Shown one piece after another: positions 1 to 5,069 of a stretch of 16,025 bases of DNA (position 1 is its first letter; each line of letters starts with the position of its first letter). The notes beneath the pieces were generated by a model that made no database searches, was not told the origin of the DNA, and saw only the letters and a program-made list of their open reading frames with translations. The stretch lies in contig CAXQRU010000126.1 in NCBI GenBank assembly GCA_964226685.1, positions 1-16,025 on the forward strand, in the 5' to 3' direction. The DNA is from CAXQRU01 sp964226685. Its GTDB lineage: Bacteria > Pseudomonadota > Gammaproteobacteria > Pseudomonadales > Cellvibrionaceae. The translations under genes were made by a program, and so were the position numbers.

Positions 1-21
1 AGACGTGTGCTCTTCCGATCT
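1..21. other. Illumina TruSeq adapter remnant (left end)
   Basis: The first 21 bases match the reverse complement of the TruSeq index adapter, ending in GCTCTTCCGATCT. This is library sequence, not genome. An open frame from GTG at position 7 runs through it into the first gene, so the residues MLFRS that a gene caller would place at that protein's N-terminus are encoded by adapter. Confidence 0.98.
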
Positions 22-390
22 GAAACTCTTGAAGAGTTTTATGGGGAAATCAGTAGAGTGATCATACCAGAAGAAGGTTGGGGTCATAATTTAGATGCCT
101 TCAATGATATTCTTAGAGGTGGCTTTGGCACTCCAGACGAAGGGTTTACTATCAAGTGGTTAAATTCAGAATTATCAAAGGAAAAGTTAGGCTATCCTGA
201 AACGATTAGGCAGCTAAGAAAACGACTTGAACGTTGTCATCCGGATAATCGTGAATGTGTTAAAAGGCAATTGGAGAGAGCTGAAAAATCAGAAGGAGCA
301 ACAGTGTTTGATTGGCTATTGAATATTATATTAGCCCACGGCCCAGATGGGGAGGAATCAGAAGATAATGTTCAACTTGTACTCGAATAA
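22..390 (+). CDS. Barstar-family RNase inhibitor (5' partial)
   Basis: This encodes the last 122 residues of a barstar-like protein; the true start lies left of the contig because the frame enters from adapter sequence. Barstar blocks barnase-type ribonucleases by covering their active site, and family members serve as immunity proteins or antitoxins. The visible hallmark is the segment GWGHNLDAFNDILRGGFGTP, matching barstar's YGENLDALWDCL helix-loop, followed by a helix rich in Leu/Arg and a C-terminal hydrophobic strand-helix (VFDWLLNIILAHG). The protein is longer than the ~90-residue Bacillus barstar, as are many proteobacterial members. No barnase-like gene lies next to it, so it is an orphan inhibitor in this window. 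A palindromic attC-like site follows the stop by 5 bases, making it a probable cassette. Family is well supported; its target is unknown. Confidence 0.8.
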   Translation, partial: ETLEEFYGEISRVIIPEEGWGHNLDAFNDILRGGFGTPDEGFTIKWLNSELSKEKLGYPETIRQLRKRLERCHPDNRECVKRQLERAEKSEGATVFDWLLNIILAHGPDGEESEDNVQLVLE

Positions 391-395
391 AGCAG

Positions 396-472
396 ACATA
401 ACATTCAAAGGCACCCGACATCAAAACCGCCGCTTCGCTCTGGTTTTGCTTCGGGTGCTTTAGGCGTGAGGA
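396..472 (+). other. attC-like recombination site 1 (degenerate cores)
   Basis: The left box ACATAAC (396-402) starts 5 bases after the barstar stop. The centre folds strongly: gcacccga (411-418) pairs with tcgggtgc (451-458), and caaaacc (422-428) with ggttttg (442-448), with a GC-rich tip. The right end reads TTTAGGCGTGAGGA where GTTAGGC is expected, so the core cleaved by the integrase (G/TT) is altered and does not complement the left box. Likely a decayed attC. Confidence 0.6.
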
Positions 473-476
473 CGCC
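463..476 (+). promoter_or_regulatory. Hairpin presenting the ribosome binding site of the next gene
   Basis: GGCGT (463-467) and ACGCC (472-476) form a 5-bp stem whose 4-base loop is GAGG, a Shine-Dalgarno sequence 5 bases before the ATG at 477. It overlaps the right end of the upstream attC-like site, so the upstream site appears to provide the ribosome binding site for the downstream cassette. Whether the stem tunes translation is inference. Confidence 0.45.
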
Positions 477-926
477 ATGAGAATTATCAAAGATACAAGG
501 CTTGAAGAGTTTAAAAGAATCGAGCATCTTCTATATGGCATCAATTATGAAGTGTGGTTTAACTTGTATGGGCCGAGTGATTCTGAGTTAGGTTTGGCTG
601 ATGCCCTTAAAGTATTAATTTCACAAGATTGTGAGTTATCAGGGGTAGTTCCGTCTACTCCAAAAGAAGCAGCCACAATAATCATGGATATGGTTCTTTA
701 TAAAGGTGATACGGGTTCAGGCCCATTAGAACTCGAATCTAAAAAAGTTGAGATTACTCAGTTAATGAAGAAGGTCTTTTCAATAGCCAATTTAGAGCAG
801 GCTGAAATGGTTAGCGAATTTGGGTTTAAAAATGGCCATCCTGCGGATCCAGTATTTTGGGATTTTGCCTATGACATTCATTCAAACAATCAGCGTTGGC
901 TGCTCATAGGTTCAAGCAGTGACTAG
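477..926 (+). CDS. Hypothetical cassette protein, 149 aa
   Basis: I do not recognise a family. The product is a soluble, acidic 149-residue protein with no signal peptide or membrane segment and one cysteine. The N-terminal part is helical and charged (RLEEFKRIEHLL), the middle has alternating helices, and it ends in VFWDFAYDIHSNNQRWLLIGSSSD, a compact strand-rich C-terminus. The ATG is supported by GAGG 5 bases upstream, located in a small hairpin at the end of the preceding attC-like site. The last base of its stop codon precedes the next attC core directly, the tight packing typical of integron cassettes. Size and small acidic nature would suit an immunity or antitoxin protein, but nothing shows that directly. 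Confidence 0.75.
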   Translation: MRIIKDTRLEEFKRIEHLLYGINYEVWFNLYGPSDSELGLADALKVLISQDCELSGVVPSTPKEAATIIMDMVLYKGDTGSGPLELESKKVEITQLMKKVFSIANLEQAEMVSEFGFKNGHPADPVFWDFAYDIHSNNQRWLLIGSSSD

Positions 927-979
927 ACCTAACAAAGCCATTAATTTGATCGCCTTACGCTGCGCTTCAGGCGTTAGGT
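927..979 (+). other. attC recombination site 2 (best-preserved)
   Basis: ACCTAAC (927-933) fits RYYYAAC and GTTAGGT (973-979) fits GTTRRRY; the two are exact reverse complements. Just inside, AAAGCC and AGGC give the second pair of boxes, and an internal CGCCT/AGGCG stem encloses a TACGCTGCGCTTC tip. At 53 bases it is near the short end for attC sites. It abuts the stop codon of the 477-926 gene and is the strongest evidence for a cassette array here. Confidence 0.85.
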
Positions 980-993
980 TTCAGTAGGAAAAT

Positions 994-1383
994 ATGTTTA
1001 CCTGGTTGAAAAGTATTTTTAATAGAAACACTGTAAGCAAGTTGCCAGATGGCTGGACGGATGATATGTCATTTCTTCTGCCTTCTGGCGTTACCGAGGA
1101 AGAAATCGTTGAGGCTGTTATCAATGCAGCGCTAGATGGCATAACCGACGAAGAAAATGAAGCTCGGTTAGTTGCCCTAGGAATAAATGAGAATGATGCA
1201 GCCCTAGCTAGAGACCGTGTATTTGGCGGCATTGTGAGAGGCACCACCAAAAATCAGGCAAACTGCCCGTTACGCGAAAAAGATCCACTTGCATGGTTGA
1301 GTTTTCAGAAAACGATAAAGGATATTAGCATTGCTAAAAAAATATACCCTCAGTATTTCACTTCTGAAAAAACCAACGAATAA
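994..1383 (+). CDS. Hypothetical cassette protein, 129 aa
   Basis: No family recognised. The ATG has TAGGA 5 bases upstream and lies 14 bases after the attC right core. The N-terminus (MFTWLKSIFNRNT) is a short amphipathic or weakly hydrophobic helix that might touch a membrane, but it is too short for a clear signal or anchor. The centre (about residues 33-75) is acidic and helical, TEEEIVEAVINAALDGITDEENEA, then ALGINENDAALARDRVFGGIVRG; this ~35-residue unit with two helices suggests a small helical-bundle domain. A single cysteine occurs near residue 90. Soluble cytosolic product likely. It is the third cassette; no clean attC follows, since the next 533 bases hold only remnants, so its own site may have been lost or rearranged. 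Confidence 0.75.
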   Translation: MFTWLKSIFNRNTVSKLPDGWTDDMSFLLPSGVTEEEIVEAVINAALDGITDEENEARLVALGINENDAALARDRVFGGIVRGTTKNQANCPLREKDPLAWLSFQKTIKDISIAKKIYPQYFTSEKTNE

Positions 1384-1450
1384 AGATAGATGGCACGCCA
1401 GTCGCAATCTTTTCTAGTTGTTGACCAAGCCCTTTTTTGGTTGGCGCTAG

Positions 1451-1588
1451 ACCTTGGACTTGGAAGGCTCACTAAATCGTGGTTATTGTTATGCTGCTCA
1501 TATCCCAGATGGAAAGCGAAATATTATGAGGTGGGAAGGCTCAGGAGATAGGGGAGCATATGTTGTCTGTACTAAACTAGCGTATTAA
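1451..1588 (+). pseudogene. Possible C-terminal gene remnant, 45 codons
   Basis: The frame opens just after a TAG at 1448 and ends at TAA (1586-1588) with no plausible start. It reads TLDLEGSLNRGYCYAAHIPD, then GKRNIMRWEGSGDRG and AYVVCTKLAY. The Gly/aromatic-rich, well-mixed composition looks like a real protein C-terminus rather than random sequence. No family is recognised. It sits between two cassettes, consistent with a cassette gene that lost its 5' part. Confidence 0.35.
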
Positions 1589-1860
1589 AATACTTAGACT
1601 GGACACGCTACTGCTCGCCTTTTATGTGAGCGCTATGGTGCTTTAGCTTAAAGCCTCCTTAGTGTTGCAAAGCGGTCAGTTAAACATCAGTTTGCTTTCA
1701 AGTTGTCGCAACCTTCACCCGCTTAGTCCATCATGCTGCGGTTATTATTTCTATCGGTCTGTTTCGATTAAATTCTTTGGTTATCCATAGATCCATTTGT
1801 TCTAAAAGCTAGTTTTATTGGGGTTTGGTGGATCGTCATACTATGGTATTCTTTAGTCAT

Positions 1861-1890
1861 TATTAACCGACTGCGGTTACGCTTAATATT
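1861..1890 (+). repeat. attC-like inverted repeat, degenerate
   Basis: TATTAACCG (1861-1869) pairs with CGGTT plus TTAATA, interrupted by an ACGC bulge. The left arm resembles an attC left core (TATTAAC), and the right arm CTTAATA a mutated GTTAATA. It sits upstream of the gene starting at 1917, where the attC of the preceding cassette would be expected. It is much shorter than a full attC. Confidence 0.3.
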
Positions 1891-1916
1891 GTTCGTGTTG
1901 CGTGCATTAGATTATT

Positions 1917-2243
1917 ATGAGCCTATATACTGTCTTTGAAATACCATTAGATAAAGACCACTTATCTGAGTGGGCTGAAGCACTAGGTTCTTATGTGTTA
2001 ATAAAAGGATATGACTGCTTTGGTGATTTATATTTAATTAGAATCTCTTTCGATGGTTATGGGTGTTGCATTCCGAGTAAAAAACCATCTTGTATTGAAA
2101 AAGTAAAATCCGCCGAGCTAATAAAAAGATTCAAAGTTAATGAATACAAAACACCATTTGCTAGCAAAGTACTTAAAGAATACTTTCTTGAAAATAGCCA
2201 TATTCTTTGGAAAGAGGCATTGTTAGATCATGCTCTTATTTAG
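1917..2243 (+). CDS. Hypothetical cassette protein, 108 aa
   Basis: No family recognised. The 108-residue product is soluble with a strand-rich N-terminal half (MSLYTVFEIPLDKDHLSEWA, then YVLIKGYDCFGDLYLIRISF) and a lysine-rich helical C-terminal half. It has four cysteines, including a CC pair and another six residues later, enough for a metal site or disulphide but without a known spacing. No Shine-Dalgarno is obvious before the ATG; an attC-like palindrome lies about 27 bases upstream and a shortened attC follows the stop by 11 bases. The AT-rich codon use matches the other cassettes and differs from the pst genes. A small alpha/beta immunity-type protein is one possibility, unsupported by a named motif. 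Confidence 0.7.
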   Translation: MSLYTVFEIPLDKDHLSEWAEALGSYVLIKGYDCFGDLYLIRISFDGYGCCIPSKKPSCIEKVKSAELIKRFKVNEYKTPFASKVLKEYFLENSHILWKEALLDHALI

Positions 2244-2254
2244 TGGTATAAATC

Positions 2255-2286
2255 GCATAACAAGTACAGGCACCCCGGCGTTATGT
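2255..2286 (+). other. Shortened attC site (cores intact, centre missing)
   Basis: GCATAAC (2255-2261) fits the left core closely and GTTATGT (2280-2286) carries the conserved GTTAT of the right core. Only 18 bases separate them, whereas complete attC sites usually have several tens. The left flank (AAGTACAGGCACCC) resembles the left half of site 1, and the right flank (CGGCGTTATGTGC) is a typical attC right end, so an internal deletion that fused the two halves is likely. Confidence 0.6.
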
Positions 2287-2300
2287 GCATTGAGAAGAAT

Positions 2301-2777
2301 ATGAATTTAACTAATTTTTACGGAAAGCCATGCGATATTGAACCCTATTTGGAAAAGTATAAACAAGGTAAGTATTCAGAAATATCTGAGTGGCTATGGG
2401 ATGAGCTTTATCATCAAGGTGATATTGGTACTGCGTCGATAGCCTGGCTAATACAGGCTAATGCGATTTTTCTCACGCAAACCAACATCGATTGGAATTA
2501 TCTGAGCTTTATTTATGCTGTAATGGAGTCATTGGAAGAAAATGAATTTATTTCATGCCCAGATTGGGCTCAAGGTAAATATCGTCCTGCAGCAATTGCT
2601 GCCTTACAACATGCTTTGTCATATTATCCGGAGCAACCAACTGAAGAGCAGAAGTTATCTATTGTATGTGTAAGCTGTGCAATATCAAAAATGTATAAGT
2701 CATATTCACTTATAGAGTATGCTTGGGGTGGTTACGAAGACCGACTTATGGAGCTAGACTATGAAAAAAAACCATAA
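2301..2777 (+). CDS. Hypothetical cassette protein, possible immunity-type, 158 aa
   Basis: The ATG at 2301 is chosen because GAGAAG lies 4 bases upstream; an in-frame ATG at 2283 lies inside the attC right core and would add six residues. The protein is soluble, acidic and almost entirely helical, with WLWDELYHQGDIGTASIAWL near residues 32-51. That phrase recalls a W/ELxHQGxVxxASYAxVP pattern I associate with helical-repeat immunity proteins of polymorphic toxin systems; this is from memory and tentative. Later helices (YRPAAIAALQHALSYYPEQP) support a TPR- or HEAT-like solenoid. The stop codon TAA overlaps the left core of the next attC-like site, so the gene and its recombination site are fused tightly. 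Catalytic motifs are absent. Confidence 0.7.
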   Translation: MNLTNFYGKPCDIEPYLEKYKQGKYSEISEWLWDELYHQGDIGTASIAWLIQANAIFLTQTNIDWNYLSFIYAVMESLEENEFISCPDWAQGKYRPAAIAALQHALSYYPEQPTEEQKLSIVCVSCAISKMYKSYSLIEYAWGGYEDRLMELDYEKKP

Positions 2778-2860
2778 CAAAGCGAGGCTATCTGAAGTTT
2801 TAAGCGACTTTCCGCTGCGCTACAAGTCGATTTAAAACGCAGTAGCTTGCGGCATTACCT
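2772..2860 (+). other. attC-like site 4 (long stem, decayed right core)
   Basis: The left core CCATAAC (2772-2778) overlaps the preceding stop codon and is followed by AAAGCGAGGC. gttttaa (2797-2803) pairs with ttaaaac (2832-2838), and cgactt (2805-2810) with aagtcg (2824-2829), around a CCGCTGCGC tip; an outer GCTA(t)CTG/CAGTAGC stem extends it. The right core should read GTTATGG but reads CATTACC, so recombination competence is doubtful. Confidence 0.65.
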
Positions 2861-2876
2861 GTCTTGAGAAAGTGCA

Positions 2877-3497
2877 TTGAATAAATTCGAGTTAATTATT
2901 TACAAGCTTATTGCTAGAGAGATCGAAATAAATGAATTCGAGCAATGGGTATACTCAGAGAAAGACCTAGAAAGCCTTCTCAGTTCTGATGAGTATTTGG
3001 ATTTGATTTCTCTAACTTACAAGCTGCCATCATCTCTATATGAAGCAGAAAAGATTCTCAGACCACATATTGATATTGGCAAGTATTACGATTGGTATTT
3101 ACGTAGGGTTCTGCAACAGGTGATAGAGCATCCTACCGATGTTCATAAATATATTGAGCAGTGCTACGACATGTACTGCGATGGTTATGGGTTCTTAGAC
3201 AATCTTGGATTGGGCTACGGTTTGGCGGTCTCTGTCCCTCCATCAGATTACAGAGCGGATAGCTGGGATGAACTGGAATCTGTAGAGCAAAAGAAGCTAA
3301 TTGAGGGATTTTACCCGGGTGTTCGCGAGGAGGCTGAAAAAGTTGTAAGCTGGCTTGATACTAGCAAAATAGTAATCACAGGCCATGACGGTGACTTTCA
3401 AGGAATACAGTATACGGATTCACGAACCCCTGAAGAAAAGGAACCTACTGGTTATAAAGTGGCTACCCCTACAAAGAAATGGTGGCAATTGTGGTAG
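2877..3497 (+). CDS. Putative CDI/toxin-immunity-like cassette protein, 206 aa
   Basis: The start is a TTG with GAGAAAG upstream; an in-frame TGA at 2865 rules out a much earlier start. The soluble 206-residue protein opens with a helical module, IEINEFEQWVYSEKDLESLL then YLDLISLTYKLPSSLYEAEK, resembling the FE-x-WVY ... LE-x-x-L ... YLxLISLxY pattern that I associate with small proteins found as immunity partners of contact-dependent toxins (family memory, no name assigned). The middle (about residues 85-125) is tyrosine- and glycine-rich (YDMYCDGYGFLDNLGLGYGL) and the C-terminus ends in KKWWQLW, an unusual aromatic tail. No toxin gene is adjacent, so it would be an orphan immunity gene acquired as a cassette. 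Confidence 0.7.
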   Translation: MNKFELIIYKLIAREIEINEFEQWVYSEKDLESLLSSDEYLDLISLTYKLPSSLYEAEKILRPHIDIGKYYDWYLRRVLQQVIEHPTDVHKYIEQCYDMYCDGYGFLDNLGLGYGLAVSVPPSDYRADSWDELESVEQKKLIEGFYPGVREEAEKVVSWLDTSKIVITGHDGDFQGIQYTDSRTPEEKEPTGYKVATPTKKWWQLW

Positions 3498-3554
3498 CGT
3501 CACAGGTAATAAGGCACTGTTGTCGGACTGCTTTTTTAAAGGCTAACGTAGATC
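3498..3554 (+). other. Intercassette spacer, possible attC remnant
   Basis: The 57 bases between the two genes contain AAGGCACTG and CTGCTTTTTTAAAGGCTAACG, which pair only weakly. GGCTAAC (3541-3547) resembles an attC core, but no complementary box is present at the other end. It may be a heavily decayed attC; I see no promoter or good ribosome binding site for the next gene. Confidence 0.3.
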
Positions 3555-3890
3555 ATGAATAACAAAAGTCAATTTACTCGAAGCTTTTTTATTTTTTTAA
3601 TAGGAATCGGGATAGGTAGTCTCGCAACTTTCTGGTTCTTGCCTGAGACTTTGATACGCCTCAATGGGGTAATAATCGTAGATTCCCTCAGTGACAGGAA
3701 TTTATACTTAAATGGAGCGTCCTATATTGATAATCCGAAAATTGCAGACAGAGTGTATCTAAAATTTAGGGACAATTCGATCAAGCATCCTCCCTATGGT
3801 CAAACAGCAACAGTGATTGGCCGCCTTAAGAATGTGGATATTGGAGAAGGACAGGTCGTAACAGAACTTGAGGTATTGAAGGTAGAGTAA
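3555..3890 (+). CDS. Small membrane-anchored hypothetical protein, 111 aa
   Basis: No family recognised. The N-terminus has charged residues (NNKSQFTR) followed by one hydrophobic helix, about residues 10-30 (SFFIFLIGIGIGSLATFWFL), without a good signal-peptidase site, so a single-pass inner-membrane anchor with a periplasmic domain is likely. The remaining ~80 residues are strand-rich (VIIVDSL, RVYLKF, TATVIGRLKNVD, VVTELEVLKV), consistent with a small beta-barrel or OB-like fold, which is inference. No Shine-Dalgarno is evident. It is the last + strand gene before the convergent phosphate operon and is followed 10 bases later by a strong hairpin instead of an attC, so it may be the terminal cassette or a host gene at the array edge. 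Confidence 0.72.
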   Translation: MNNKSQFTRSFFIFLIGIGIGSLATFWFLPETLIRLNGVIIVDSLSDRNLYLNGASYIDNPKIADRVYLKFRDNSIKHPPYGQTATVIGRLKNVDIGEGQVVTELEVLKVE

Positions 3891-3900
3891 TCGGCAATAA

Positions 3901-3929
3901 GATGGAGCTGACTTCTAGACAGCTCCATC
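3901..3929. terminator. Hairpin at the array/chromosome junction, possible bidirectional terminator
   Basis: GATGGAGCTG (3901-3910) and CAGCTCCATC (3920-3929) form a perfect 10-bp stem with a 9-base loop. It lies between convergent transcription units. The following bases (ATTATTC on +, TTATTGCC on -) are only moderately T-rich, so intrinsic termination is plausible but not textbook. The rest of 3891-4074 shows only a short palindrome AATAACtGTTATC near 3993-4005 and no gene. Confidence 0.5.
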
Positions 3930-4074
3930 ATTATTCACACCAAAATTAACATGGCCTTACCCAGATTGTAAAAATGAATATTTGGTACTCGAATAACTGT
4001 TATCTTGTATAAAGAACAACTTTTGCTTATGGGGGTCTCTATACCTAGAGCTTCATCCTAAGAGGTACTATCAC

Positions 4075-4302
4075 TCAATAACCAAAGGTTGTCGGACAAA
4101 CATACCGACCAATTTCTTTACGCCGATTGACGCACTCTTTGCGAATATTTTCGCAGGCATGTCCCATACCAGGGGTGGTTGGGCGCTTCTCAATGCACTC
4201 TTCGGCTTTTTTTTGTAGTTCGTAGTCTTCCATATCAGCCAGTCCACTGCGGCCACAGGCCGCCACAGCAATAAGAAGCATCAGCGCCAAGAGGATTCGC
4301 AT
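4075..4302 (-). CDS. Small cysteine-containing lipoprotein downstream of phoU, 75 aa
   Basis: The N-terminus MRILLALMLLIAVAAC is a lipoprotein signal with lipobox AVAAC, placing lipidated Cys16 at the mature start. The 60-residue mature part has four more cysteines (about residues 36, 50, 57 and 69) in a charged, helical setting (ELQKKAEECIEKR, HACENIRKECVNRR), suggesting two disulphides in a helical hairpin in the periplasm. The ATG lies one base after the phoU stop and uses CAGGAG in the phoU 3' end as ribosome binding site, so translation is coupled to phoU and it is most likely the last gene of the pst operon. I know no function. An overlapping -strand frame (4071-4271) lacks such features and is a shadow. 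Confidence 0.8.
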   Translation of the reverse strand: MRILLALMLLIAVAACGRSGLADMEDYELQKKAEECIEKRPTTPGMGHACENIRKECVNRRKEIGRYVCPTTFGY

Positions 4303-4303
4303 C

Positions 4304-5020
4304 TTACTCCTGCTTGACCTGTTTAACTTGCTCGCTCACACTTTTATGACGAACGTCTAAGCCCTTTACTAAATAGACTAGATGTTCTGCGATATTGCTG
4401 GCATGGTCACCTATGCGCTCTAACGCCCTTAAAGCCCACATCACGTTCATACTGCGAGAGATGCTGCGAGGATCTTCCATCATGTGAGTAATCAGTTCGC
4501 GAACGGCCGTATCGTATTCTTGGTCAACTGTCTTGTCGCTTTTTGCAACAGCAAGTGCGCCATCGACATCGTATCGAGCAAAGCAGGTAAGGGTATCATT
4601 CACCATTTGCTGCACTCGACGACCAATATTACGCAGCTCACTAAAACCATGCGGCAAGTCACCCACATCGCAAATAGCGATCGCCATATTAGCAATTTTT
4701 TTGGCCTCATCACCCATGCGCTCAAGATCGCGAGTGGCCTTTGAAACCGCCATGATCAAGCGCAAATCTGAAGCCGTTGGTTGGCGCCTAGCGATGATTC
4801 TGGTGCAATGTTCATCCAGCAAAATTTCTCGTTCGTCAATGTTTTTTTCAACGACAAGGACGTTCTCAGCCAACTCCACATCCAAATTGGTAATGGCATT
4901 GACGGCATCGATAATTTGCTGTTCAACAATGCCGCCCATTTCTAAAAATTCGGACTTTACCTCGTCAAGGTCGGCGTTGTATTGTTGAGAAATGTGCTGG
5001 TCAAGATTTAGTTTATCCAT
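4304..5020 (-). CDS. phoU: Phosphate signalling regulator PhoU
   Basis: PhoU, 238 residues (E. coli PhoU is about 240), is a cytoplasmic two-repeat helical-bundle protein that connects the PstSCAB transporter to the PhoR sensor kinase and keeps the Pho regulon off when phosphate is ample. The two internal repeats are visible through paired metal-binding motifs: DLERMGDEA (about 98-106) and ALERIGDHA (about 199-207). The N-terminal LDEVKSEFLEMGGIVEQQI is typical of the family. It follows pstB after 49 bases and precedes the small lipoprotein by one base, the usual operon position. The start ATG gives the family-normal N-terminus. No missing residues noted. Confidence 0.97.
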   Translation of the reverse strand: MDKLNLDQHISQQYNADLDEVKSEFLEMGGIVEQQIIDAVNAITNLDVELAENVLVVEKNIDEREILLDEHCTRIIARRQPTASDLRLIMAVSKATRDLERMGDEAKKIANMAIAICDVGDLPHGFSELRNIGRRVQQMVNDTLTCFARYDVDGALAVAKSDKTVDQEYDTAVRELITHMMEDPRSISRSMNVMWALRALERIGDHASNIAEHLVYLVKGLDVRHKSVSEQVKQVKQE

Positions 5021-5069
5021 AATATTACCGTTATTCTCTGATAGATGTAATATAGCTCACTTGGGTTCA

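Larger units (their letters stand above)
1384..1916. other. 533-base stretch without an intact gene
   Basis: No open frame of useful length is present on either strand. It holds a 45-codon gene remnant (1451-1588), a GTTAAAC box (1679-1685) that fits the attC right-core consensus but lacks an obvious partner, a TTGCAAAGC...GCTTTCAA imperfect hairpin around 1664-1701, and an attC-like palindrome at 1861-1890. The likeliest reading is one or two decayed cassettes; a small RNA or a very short ORF cannot be excluded. Confidence 0.55.
22..3930 (+). mobile_element. Integron-type gene cassette array (attC cluster, integrase not in view)
   Basis: Seven short, unrelated genes all lie on the + strand, each followed by a short spacer; several spacers fold as imperfect palindromes flanked by boxes related to the attC cores RYYYAAC and GTTRRRY. 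Best are 927-979 (ACCTAAC/GTTAGGT) and 2255-2286 (GCATAAC/GTTATGT). Base composition is visibly more AT-rich than in the pst genes to the right. Known: in integrons, cassettes face away from intI and each gene carries its attC at its 3' end; this orientation places any integrase to the left, outside the contig. The array seems to end near the hairpin at 3901-3929, beyond which genes are convergent chromosomal ones. It could be the distal end of a sedentary chromosomal integron or an integrase-less cluster. Several attC sites are degenerate, suggesting an old, partly fixed array. Confidence 0.62.

Noticed and set aside
22..3930. CRISPR array or tandem repeat cluster
   Set aside because: The palindromic spacers differ from one another in sequence and length and are separated by protein-coding genes, so there are no regular repeats.
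3993..4005. AATAACtGTTATC palindrome as a collapsed attC site
   Set aside because: The two boxes match core patterns but only one base separates them and no stem or flanking features remain; a short AT-rich palindrome is expected by chance.
4071..4271. Open frame on the minus strand overlapping the small lipoprotein gene
   Set aside because: It lacks a signal, a ribosome binding site and a plausible protein composition, while the overlapping frame has a perfect lipobox and starts one base after phoU.
4533..4988. 151-codon open frame on the + strand inside phoU
   Set aside because: It is a Ser/Arg/Thr-rich antisense shadow of a clearly recognisable phoU, with no ribosome binding site.
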